From contig NC_049981.1 of NCBI RefSeq assembly GCF_000003815.2, positions 7,912,578 to 7,976,577 on the forward strand: a stretch of DNA of 64,000 bases. Direction: 5' to 3'. The notes beneath the pieces are model-generated. The model made no database searches and was not told where the DNA came from. It saw only the letters and a program-made list of their open reading frames with translations. The stretch comes from Branchiostoma floridae (Eukaryota > Chordata > Leptocardii > Amphioxiformes > Branchiostomatidae). How positions within the stretch are numbered: the first letter of the stretch is position 1; every line of letters starts with the position of its first letter. Shown one piece after another: positions 54,588-64,000 of this stretch. The position numbers and the translations under genes were made by a program.

Positions 54588-54670
54588 CCCGGAATCGAAC
54601 CAGGGTTGACCTAGCGAAAAAAGCGCAAACGTAGCTGGTGCTTTATCCATTCGGCCAAGCTTGCCGTAAC
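54588..54670 (-). tRNA. tRNA-like relic with A and B boxes (probable pseudogene)
   Basis: The minus strand holds an A box TGGCCGAATGG and a B box GGTTCGATTCC; the T stem CCTGG/CCGGG pairs. The 5' acceptor strand (GCAAGCT) does not pair with the 3' strand (CGGGAAC), and the anticodon arm is overlong with a T run. Either a decayed tRNA, an intron-containing tRNA I cannot fold by eye, or the head of a SINE. Confidence 0.35.
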
Positions 54671-54890
54671 GTTATTGCCGGCATTTTAACAGGTACATGT
54701 ATACAAATGCAATGCGTAGCTTGAACACGTCCGTTCACTGTTTAATTTGCAAGATTCCAAGGTCCCATTTTCTGAAGATAATGTTTTTCTGTGCAAATTT
54801 ATCAATCTTGTTCATTCCGTGGCGGGCAACTTCTTCCTTGAGCGCCTGTTTGGTCGAATGCATGGCCGATTTACTGCCGCGTCTCAGCTG

Positions 54891-55175
54891 CTATTATAAA
54901 ACTGGATGCCGAATGACATTTTGTGTTCTCTGCGTTGATAGGTCCAGCTCTGACGTACACCCGAGACAGTCTGAATTTAGGCCAATCAAAAAGCTGGGAA
55001 CGCGGAGTATTTGCTAACAGCTTCCATTTTTCTGAGTTTTGATTGGCTATTATGAAAATGGATGCCGATTGTGTCCTGCGCGTTGATAGGTTCACCTCTG
55101 ACGTACAACCGAGAAAGTGCGACTTTAGGCCAATCAAAAAGCTTGAAACATGGAGTACATGGAGGCTTCCATTTG
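54891..55175. repeat. 156-bp tandem duplication with CCAAT motifs
   Basis: Two copies starting CTATTAT.AAA.TGGATGCCGA at 54891 and 55047. Both include GCGTTGATAGGT, CTGACGTACA and TTTAGGCCAATCAAAAAGCT. No exon; possible regulatory DNA (inference only). Confidence 0.8.
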
Positions 55176-55305
55176 TTTCTGATTTCCGGTGAAATACTTG
55201 TAAGAAAACTATATGTGTGGCTTCGCCCACATAATTACAGTCATCACAGTCAGTGAAAACCGTGAACATAAAAGTACAGCGAAAAAATCAGGAATTACAG
55301 TATAC

Positions 55306-55706
55306 TAGGGGTGGGTACCGGAAAAATTCAGGTCCAGAGGATCAGGTACCAGTCCGGACCTGAACCTGGACCTTATTGTTCGTGAAAACTTGTGTATGGG
55401 CGATACTCAAAACAATGGTCAATTTTGATACAAAGTACTCCCACTGACATGTTCAAACCCTATCTTCATCTAAACAATGCTGTATGTCTGACCGTAAAAA
55501 ATTGGTGGAAATGATTATTAACTCAACCTCTACTTTGTTCTTGAAATTCTCTTTGACTGGCAAGCCCCAAAACTTGTGAACACCTGCTGATATGATTTGT
55601 CAATTTCTTATCCTTCCAAAATCCGGTCCACTGATTTTTTCTGTTCCATTTTTTTTCTCAGACCAGTTCGAGAAGGAAAACAGTTTTGTACTGGTACCCA
55701 TCCCTA
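55306..55706. mobile_element. MITE family C, copy 2
   Basis: TAGGGGTGGGTACCGG at the left, GGTACCCATCCCTA at the right, and CAGGTACCAGTCCGGACCTG subterminal. Aligns end to end by eye with 27359-27796. Confidence 0.8.
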
Positions 55707-55769
55707 ATGTATACCATTATTAATTTGATTAATTTGTAATGGTACACATGTACAATAATGAATGTACAT

Positions 55770-55865
55770 GGACACACACACACAAGTACACGCAGACACA
55801 CACACACACACATACACACACACACACACACACACAAACAAACACACACACACAAGTACACGCAG

Positions 55866-55902
<37 letters not shown>

Positions 55903-55945
55903 TACACATACAAACACACACACACAAGCACATGTAGTCACACAC
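55770..55945. repeat. CA microsatellite
   Basis: Interrupted (CA)n about 170 bp long. Long open frames of THTHTH or CVCVCV type across it are artefacts. Confidence 0.95.
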
Positions 55946-58900
55946 AAACTTGATGCAGTTTATGCTGATAGTCAAGTGCACAAGTCATACGCATTCTTTA
56001 AATTGGCTGAAAACAATTTTAATTCAAGATTATAAAAAGAACTATTTGTCTACCAAAGCACATGTGTGCATGTAATTTCTACAACCCTGCTGAAATAAAA
56101 ATAGGTCCTATTTCATTACGTTGGCGGGTTGACAAGATGCTATTTTGGGCTCAGCCTGACTGAACTAGATCTGACTAGTCTTCTGTTTTGTATCAGATCC
56201 TATCTGCTATCATCTAGAAATCAACAACATACTATAACAACATGAGTCAAACTATAATGCTTTGCCCCACCCCAAAAGAAGCCCAAAATAGATCACTATG
56301 GTGTATTAGAAAAATTTACAAAAAAAACTATTTACATTCTTTGTACATTACATATGGTGTACAATTTTGTACAGGATCATTATGATACATGGCCCTTGGG
56401 ATAAACATTATTAAATTAAACTGTAATTAAAACAACATGAGCTAATTAACTCATTTGCAGTCTTAACTTGTCAATGTCTTATCCTTGTTTCTTTTGGACT
56501 ACTACAAAATTAGGGACTACAAAAAAATTGTCTTCCTTCCATATTTGCATATCAATTCATAGGACAAACCTGTTCTCCTACTTGACCTCTTTTGCATATC
56601 AATTCATAGCTTAATAGCTACAAATGTAGGATATAAAAACTTTTCTGCAACAAGATCTCTCTAGTGTCACTGAAAAAAGACACCGGATGGTGCCTGAAAC
56701 GTCTGACCGTTTCCAAAATCATATCCAGTTGCTTTTTGGCATATGATACATGAAATTGAAGTCCATGAACATTCGGACTTCTGTCTCACAAAGCGAACAT
56801 ACATATACGATTCTGTACAGTAAACACCTTTAACCAAAACACAAGGCTTTATAATGCAAACATTTAAGTCCTTAACACCGACATCTCACCTTACAAAACA
56901 ACATCAAGACATGACAAGATACCGAAAACCTAAGATGTTCCTCACACAAACAATACAACAGGCACTGCACTGCACAAGCAGGTACGGCTGACTTCATCCA
57001 GAAAGAGCACTTAAGAAAATTACCGTGACAAGATAAGAGAAGAAATCGAGAAGTTTTTGTCTCACAAAAAACACCCAAAGATATATCAAAGCAATAATGA
57101 CGTCCTGTTGCAGTACTGTTGACAGCTGCTAGGAGACCTGCGATCTTACTTATCCTTTATTCTACTGACATCCACATCGTCATGTTAGCTTCCATACAGA
57201 TGCTTCCACAACTTCTTATGTTATGTTATCCACATTCATACACACAATGACAGCACTGAAAACACAACCTTCTTGGCAAATTCTAGTTCATTTTGCAAAT
57301 GTATGCACCGAAATGATGACAACTGACCTGACGTCCAGGTAAATGTTTGTACCAGGGTTTTGAACACACTCCAGTGAGCTAAGCCCCTACATCTTCAGGA
57401 CCCCCATGTTGACAGAGAGCATCCTCGACAGAGTCATCTATACACAGTAACTCATGCAGAAAATCACAGGGAATCCGAGAAGTAACACCCCCTCCCAAGG
57501 TTACTTATCTGTTGGTTTGTTGATCTGTATATACTTTGTACATATACTCTGCAGGCAGAAGATTTGGGCTGGGGTTATTTTGTCTTTTTTCCCCAGCATT
57601 TTCTATGATTCTGTGTTCCCTCCAAACATCCTCACAATCCATACTTCTCAAGCTTTGCTGGCCAACGTGTGTGGAAAACACAGACACAAACACACATAAA
57701 CAGATTCATATTAGCCATTCATGTCAACATTTTAAAAATTTTTAAAAACTGCTATACAGACAAGATGGTTGTAGTGTACATAAGAGCCATGTGGAGGACT
57801 ACATACGTATTGCGCTAAATTCAGGAAGGCAACAATGATACAAAATGTGGCCACTCTACAGCATAACCTACATGTACATGTATTATGGGAATAGAATAAT
57901 TTTACATATGAACACAAGGGACTCAAAATAGCTGACCTTATGGAAAGGGCTATACAACCAATAACTACAGACGCTGATAATGCTAAAGAAGAACACATGT
58001 CCATTCACATGACTTGTAATACTGAACTTTGCGTTTTGTGGACAGTGCAAATCGAACAGGCGATCAGCCCACTTGATCAAACACCTGAGTACAAATAGGA
58101 GGCACTTTGCCTTTTGTGTGAGGAACATTTTTATGTCTGTCTGTACAAATAGATCAGACGCTACCCCCATCCCACAATGGTTATTTACCTGTATATCAAG
58201 GGACACTTCAACCATCTACAATTCACAAAGATTTAGCATAAAAACTGGAACAATTCTGAAAACAAAGAAAAGTGTCCTTTGGTCTACAAAAAAGAGTAAA
58301 ACTTCTCATCTCCTTGACCAGGTGTTGGCATTTGAAAGACAGGGAATAAATCAAAAGTTAGAATCAAAACTTTTAAGAGTTATGATAAAACAAGTCAACA
58401 AATATCTTGATATGTACATGTAAGTCAGATGATGGGGTGTTTATACAAGAATACCTGAAGTGCTTTTGAAAAATTTAAAAAATCATTTATCCACACCCTA
58501 CTCCTAGTCGTCTCTAGACTAGTGTGAAACTAGGTCTTAAGGATCAATCAACACACAAAGAAAGACTCTGACTTGATCCCTGTTGTATAGACAACCTGAC
58601 CCAATTCTAACTCCCCTACAAAAAGTGGCTTCCTCTATTTTGGACCACAAGCTAATGAAGCATTTCCACTTCTGCTCAGGAAGTTACTCAAAATTATCAT
58701 GCTTGAATTTTGCTTGTATATTTGTGTTAAGTTATGACTACAAAAGGGCAACAGCAATCAGAAGCTAAACTTTGTTTTCCTGCTAAGAATTAACCCACTA
58801 AATGTTGCGTATACTATATGGTTTGATACTTGCAAGTTTAAAGTTTCAAAAGAGAAGGTTATAGTCAAACATTCAAATTTGCAAGAACATAAATCTCACA

Positions 58901-60780
58901 GTATGATGAACCTCACTCCCCTGGACACCATGTCCCCTATGAGGCCTTGCCTAGTACTTTGCAGATGTAGATTTACGTCATATGATTATCATTAGATGTA
59001 TAAATATATCACATTGAAATTCTTCTGCAGAAGACTAGAGCTGTAATATCGAACTAAACAGAAAAACTTTCAACTATACATGAAATGAGCTATCTACCAC
59101 TTGTACGATGTCATGCCAAAATTCTCAGTCAATGTTTCTATTTTCCCCTCTGAACAATATCCCCTTTATCATGTGATGATTCACCACCTAAATCCCTAAA
59201 CCAACAAAAGCACCACTACAATAGCACAGGGGCTTCTTTCTACAAAAAGTTTTCATTCCTATCTTTTCCCATGGGACATTCTTGTCTACAAATAACAGAG
59301 ATAAATATCTCTACCAAGACCCTTGGAAGAATGACTTAACTCTAGTCCTTGCTCTAGTTCACTAACCAGTCATTATACAGCAAAGGAAAAGGACAACCCA
59401 CTTCTCTGTTTCCTTAACAAATTGAGAGAAAGACTCTTTTCACTGCACTCATAATGTGGGTCATACATTTTTCATGTCACATCCATGTTGTTTGGACAAG
59501 CCTGACCCTTATGAACCATGGAACAATGTTGTGTCTTGTAACCTTCTTCATTTTATTCATAGCCACAACTCAAGCTTCTATTATAGCCTTCCCCAATGTA
59601 TAAATCATATTTAATAACCAATAGATGCCTTTGACTGACATAACCCTATCCTCCAAGTCCAACAATAATTCCTACCATGACTATACAAATGTGTAGGTTC
59701 TACGTGCTGATAATATATAATGCAACACTCAAGGTTAAAAGATTATTGTGTCAATGATAATTGTGGTCATAAATTTTACATGAACAAAAGCCCTCAGACC
59801 ATGCAATTCAGGATAATACCAGTATACCATATCAAACAATGAAAGCATTTCCACCAAATTATCAGGAGAATATTACCTGTTAAACGTTACATGTTAACGG
59901 CATTGATGTAAAAAGTAGTTCATAAGATCTGTAGTCACAAATTAGAACAAAACATTTTTGTGGCATGAACACAATTCCACAGGTCGGAATGGTTGAAATA
60001 TTAAATTAAATTGTAAAGATTACTTTGAAGACTCTAAAAATCATACCCATGCAGCATTGACATATACAAGTTCAAGATGCAAACTAACGTTAACGTTACG
60101 TTTACTCTTCCAGAAACTGCAACAAAAAAAACATAAATTTTTACATATATAATATTTACAAATTATTGGCAGTGTTGTAAACTATATGTACAAGTATTAA
60201 CATTGACATTACGCATAAGATCACACAAAAATCCGTATCTTGACACCAAAACCAGCCTGCTTTGCAGATAACTCACGTTTGTCTGTGTAAAAATAACGTT
60301 CATGGCTGTAACTAATATATTTTCCAGACGACGTTTATAGATGGGAGGGGGGTAAACGTCAACTACGACAAAAACAAGCTGTTGATTGCATTTGTATTGT
60401 CTACAGGACAAAATATACAAGATGGCAATATTCTACAAGCTGACGAGAATATAACTATTTTTAGGTCATGTATAAAAACAAGTAACTGTGTTTTATGTGT
60501 TTTGGGGTTTGGCTCGGATACAACAGATGACTTTGAACTCCAACTAGGCGTATACCGTTACATGACATTAGAGATGAAAGCAGGGCTGAAATAAAAACAG
60601 GATGCCTGTGCACACAGTGGCGTTAACCCTGAACCAAAAGGTAACAGCAAATCTCGACGTTATGTCGCCTGTACCATCGCAGAGCGCCAGAGAAATTTTA
60701 GGAATGAGAAAGTGTGTCATATATAGGACGGCCGCCCCCTCCCACTCCCCTAAAAATCTTGCCCCAACACAGGCCATTTC
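55946..60780. other. Non-coding DNA upstream of TMOD, no gene seen
   Basis: Read on both strands. Only short chance frames, a Penelope-type fragment at 56690-56750 (CTGAAACGTCTGACCGTTTC), and AT-rich sequence. Confidence 0.5.
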
Positions 60781-60826
60781 GGAGCATATTTCTACATTTT
60801 GCACGGTTGATAGCAATGTTTCCTAC

Positions 60827-60985
60827 CTTTTGTGCGTCTGTTGAATGAAGTGGAGTTGAGAGAACGGTTGAACGGTGATTGTTTAGGGTGTTAGAGCTGA
60901 AAACAAGCGTCCGTTCCTGACGCCCGGCCCCAAGGATCTGGTTTCCGCTTTCCGCTGACAGCAAATCTCACGGATTCTCGCGAGA
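60827..60985 (-). promoter_or_regulatory. Candidate TMOD promoter and non-coding first exon
   Basis: The palindrome TCTCGCGAGA (60976-60985) is a known core element of TATA-less animal promoters. On the minus strand the next 150 bases are GC-rich, lack a coding frame and end ACAAAAG|GTAGGA, a good donor at 60827/60826. TMOD needs an upstream non-coding exon because its start exon opens with an acceptor. The link across 13 kb is inference; the exon could belong to another transcript. Confidence 0.35.
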
Positions 60986-61036
60986 CTAGGCGAGACTTAA
61001 GGAAAGTAGTATAGAATGCTGTATGAATAACCATTC

Positions 61037-61305
61037 ATGGAGGACGTGTTGTTACCTCGATTGCATTTGGTGTGTCTGTATGCCTGTCCACCTTCCACGC
61101 CTGTGGAAGGTGGACGTCGCCGAGGACGGCAGCGAAAAGCCTGGCAGGATAACATCGCTGACTGGACGGGCCTCAGCCTACAGGAGAGACTAACCCTGGC
61201 TAGGGATAGAAGAACCTGGAGGCAACTCTCGATCTTCATGTCTACCTTGTCCCCCCAACGACCTGGAGGTCAAGGGACTAGGTAGGTAGGTAGGTAGGTA
61301 GGTAT
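61037..61305 (+). mobile_element. LINE tail: second non-LTR reverse transcriptase C-terminus
   Basis: Reads GGRRRGRQRKAWQDNIADWT then GLSLQERLTLARDRRTWRQL, the basic GR.R..W.DNI..W..L......A.DR..WR pattern at the end of LINE ORFs. It is followed by an AGGT microsatellite (61278-61303), a typical LINE 3' tail. Different family from the tail at 22800. Catalytic domain missing. Confidence 0.8.
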
Positions 61306-62446
61306 GCCTGTGTTTGGTAAAGGCACGGCAAATAAACAAAAGTAGCGGGTTCTACACTGGTGTTCCAGTGCTGAATCAACGGTCAAATACGCCTCAGCAC
61401 TTCGTGCCCAGTGCTGAAGAAAGTTCAGCACTTGTTTTCCAGAGAAAAAAAAACTTTGCAACAGACCGGAGTCAGCTTACAGATGTGCCCTATATGGCAG
61501 AGACTGTCATTCTCATATAGGACTGTTTAGCCACAGTCGACGCTGTAGGGCTGATATCAATTAGGATTTACCATCGTCTATATTGACCGAACGATCAGTA
61601 CCAAGGACAGGCCAGCTATATCTACTCAACTATTACAATACCTGCGAAACCTCTTCTTCACATGTATCTTTCTGCAGTTTTATTGTTTAAAAAACAAACA
61701 ATATTATATGATAATACACGGAAATGTGATTACACCATATTTCTAGGTGAATTGCAGAACCTCTTGCTTACCCCTCATGTCTATGTCAACACAATAACTC
61801 TGGAATTCCTGGATGCATAGTGTTTATGTTAGACAGGTGTTGATATGACCTATAAAGTAGATGTGGAGCTCCCTTAATTAGTTAGCAAAGTTCATTGGCA
61901 CTCCAGCGGAACTTCCATTTTTGACATCCCGTGTTCTAAACATCCTAATGTAACGCAACAAGAGAATTCATGGAAGCATCTTCATGATACACATGTTGGT
62001 ATATTCTGTAGGACTTAAGGAAGAAACAATTAGATTATTGGCCCAGATGCACACCGACAGCGCTCTCACAAACGAATAAAAGCGAAACCGCAAGAGGTGG
62101 TCGAGATTTGTGGGGGGGGGGGGGTGTAAGGGGGTAGCAAGTCTCTAACTTTTGCCCTGGAGGTCGAGATCGCCAGTGATTTTGCCCCGGGGAGGGTGGT
62201 TAAGGGGCGGGGGTGCTTGTATGGGCAAGATCACCGAGACACCGTCCTTATAGGGTTGTATAAGGGATTATGGTTTAGTGTTGACAGATCATGAGGTTAT
62301 ATTAACAAGATTAACAAAGCATTTAAGGTATGCTCTGATTGATCAATAAAAACAACCCCACTTGGCAAAAGCACATTTTTTAATTACCTCAAACAACAGA
62401 GATGGATTTACTTTCTACAAAACTGTGTACAATCAATGTGACTCCG
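61306..62446. other. Non-coding DNA with a poly-G run
   Basis: No gene recognised. A G homopolymer of 13 lies at about 62112-62124, followed by a G-rich strand segment to about 62215. Confidence 0.5.
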
Positions 62447-62800
62447 TGAATAGTTTCATCAGATTGGTACGTCACTGAATACAGACTCTTTTTACACAAC
62501 CAATGCTTTATTCACACCAAGTTGACGTTTCGGTGACCTTCTTCAGGGCAATTCTGACTGGTTAACATTGTACTGGAGGACAGGTGTCGCTGCTCACAGT
62601 TCAGATGCAGTCACAAAATGTAACATTTTACATATGTACAGACACCTTTATGTAAAATATTTACAATGCGGTCCCAAAGGCAAAGGAGTGTATAACATCC
62701 ATAACAGTTGTCATTTGCCCTGAAGAACGTGACAGACAGTCACTAAAACGTCGGTGAGAATAAAGCATTGGTTGTGTAAAAAGAGTCTCTTTATTCAAAC
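62447..62800. mobile_element. Foldback repeat family D (Penelope-related), copy 2
   Basis: Inverted arms CACAACCAATGCTTTATTC / GAATAAAGCATTGGTTGTG. Each arm carries a CTGAAGA core: minus strand 62546-62528 with GAAAC, and plus strand 62720-62748 with a 5-bp hairpin. The inside contains AGGTGTCGCTGCTCACAGTT, inverted relative to 31150-31415. Confidence 0.75.
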
Positions 62801-62960
62801 AATGTGACTGCATTATGCTGAGGGGACTTAACAAATTCAATAAAATGCATTTCATGGTACTGTAAAATAATAGTAATTCTTCAATCATAAAAAGCTGCAG
62901 AATCTGAAGATAGAAGTAACTGCTAAGTTCCATATAGCAGGTTTAAAACATTCAGTAAGA

Positions 62961-62977
62961 CCCCCCCCCCCCCCCCC
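62961..62977. repeat. Poly-C run
   Basis: Homopolymer of 17 C; length likely unreliable in the assembly. Confidence 0.9.
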
Positions 62978-63242
62978 TGGAAATCAAGTAGCTGTACGGC
63001 AAGCTAGTGACATTCCAATTTTTGGAAATCAAACATTGGGGGGAGGTATACAATTATAATGGAAATCAAGGGAACTGATCTATTGCACTTTGCAGTGTAT
63101 TCCACAGGGGTAGAGAAGTAGGCCAACATGGCCCCTAATTTCTTCAGGTTGGTTGTTCCCATGGGAATATTATAATCTATCATGTATCATATTGCAAAAG
63201 TTTAAACTTTGTTCCAACACAAAGAAAAGACTCACCATAAAT

Positions 63243-63271
63243 TTTCGGTCGAGCACTCCGACCTTCTTCAG
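63243..63271 (-). ncRNA. Hammerhead-like core after the Penelope ORF
   Basis: Minus strand CTGAAGA, then hairpin GGTCG..CGACC, then GAAA. This is the CUGANGA-stem II-GAAA half of a hammerhead ribozyme, known from terminal repeats of Penelope-like elements. Stems I and III are not convincing by eye. Confidence 0.4.
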
Positions 63272-63288
63272 ATGAAATGATTCGCTGA

Positions 63289-64000
63289 CTAATCCGGAAG
63301 TCGTCGGATGACGTCAGGTAGCAGCGAATCATAAATGGCGGGAAGGCGAAACCTGCCACCATCACGGTTCAACGAGGGTTGATGTGCCCTAATGTAGATA
63401 GCTTCCTTGACACCCCTCACGAACCAATCCTGTTCAGTGTCTAAGATGCGAACTTGGTCCAGAGACACAGAGTGGCCGGGGGATTCGATGTGTATGTGCT
63501 GTGATACCTCTGAAGATGTTGAGCTGCGACGTCTGTGTTCTAAGAACCGGGTTTTTAATGGTCGTTCCGTTTCCCCGATGTATGATTCGGTGCACGGGCC
63601 TCTGATGTTATGTCCGTTACACCGGATGTGGTACACCACACCACACTTGTGTTCTTTGGGTGTCTTGTCCTTAGGCGCCACCAATAGCTGCCTAAGTGTC
63701 CTAGTCGGCCTGAAGCAGGTCTTTATGCCTTGCGAGTTGAAGATTCTACGTAAGGCTTCCGAAACATTCTTCACATAGGGTAATACTACTAACCCTTTAT
63801 TCTGTGTATTGTTCCGATTTTGGTTGCCAGTCCTAGTAGTTTTGGGTGCTGTCGCCCTGGACACTGCCCACTCAGGGTAGCCACACTTACGTAAAGCTTG
63901 AGTTATGTGTTCCTTCTCCCGCTTCCTATCTTCCGGGTTGGTGATAATCGAATCAGCCCTGTGGAATAATGTACTGATGACACCCAATTTGTGCTCTAAT
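63289..64000 (-). mobile_element. Penelope-like element, C-terminal part with GIY-YIG endonuclease
   Basis: Minus-strand frame running off the right edge and ending at a TAG at 63289-63291. It shows EHKLGVISTLFHRAD and YPEWAVSRA (end of the reverse transcriptase/linker), then GLVVLPYVKNVSEALRRIFN, a CGVVYHIRCNGHNIRGPC segment and SYIGETERPLKTRFLEHRR, the GIY-YIG nuclease core with conserved Arg. About 235 residues are visible and no stop interrupts them, so the copy may be young. The reverse transcriptase itself lies beyond the window. A hammerhead-like core follows the stop (63271-63243). Confidence 0.9.

Larger units (their letters stand above)
47906..54589. other. Upstream region of TMOD; probable 5' intron
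   Basis: No coding exon recognised. Contains a 174-bp MITE (48239-48412), family B MITE (49771-49956), family A MITE (51789-52127) and a 46-bp fragment of the latter (52272-52317). Remaining stretches are AT-rich and show no signal. Confidence 0.5.

Noticed and set aside
55658-56035. Cys/Val or Thr/His-rich proteins over 55.7-56.0 kb
   Set aside because: They are translations of a CA microsatellite.

Overview
The window looks like nuclear DNA of an invertebrate chordate. The best fit is a cephalochordate (amphioxus, Branchiostoma-like), inferred from a well conserved glycine amidinotransferase and tropomodulin with short exons, GT-AG introns, abundant MITEs, Penelope and LINE tails, kinesin-light-chain-like TPR debris and minisatellites. 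Species was not tested by any search. Seven N runs interrupt it.

Two convergent genes were reconstructed exon by exon with consistent splice phases. (1) GATM (L-arginine:glycine amidinotransferase, creatine synthesis) is on the + strand, 775-16252, in eight coding exons. It gives about 427 aa once one missing base and one N gap in exon 4 are allowed for (human 423 aa). (2) TMOD (tropomodulin, actin pointed-end cap) is on the - strand, 47629-26757, in ten coding exons giving 355 aa (human TMOD1 359 aa). A candidate non-coding first exon with a TCTCGCGAGA promoter motif lies near 60.8-61.0 kb.

Between the genes (16.3-26.7 kb) are the GATM 3' flank, a CCAAT-rich repeat, a 39-bp minisatellite, a LINE tail, a near-perfect foldback element carrying a hammerhead-like core, and a broken TPR-repeat pseudogene. 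TMOD intron 6 (31.8-42.8 kb) is almost wholly a 50-bp minisatellite split by two transposons with CACT-type ends. Because the target was a tandem repeat, the empty sites can be read directly, giving 3-bp target duplications TAA and TAC. From 47.9 to 63 kb there is non-coding DNA with MITEs, microsatellites, a tRNA-like relic and a LINE tail. The right edge cuts into a Penelope-like element with a GIY-YIG domain.

The most unusual signal is a recurring one: short tandem duplications that copy a splice junction together with the edge of its exon. There are four separate cases in the two genes: GATM exon 6 acceptor, GATM terminal-exon acceptor, TMOD start-exon acceptor with its ATG, and TMOD exon 5 donor. 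In both GATM cases some decoy copies keep the reading frame, so they could add 22, 34 or 68 residues. In TMOD each copy creates a 21-codon upstream ORF with the same first ten residues.
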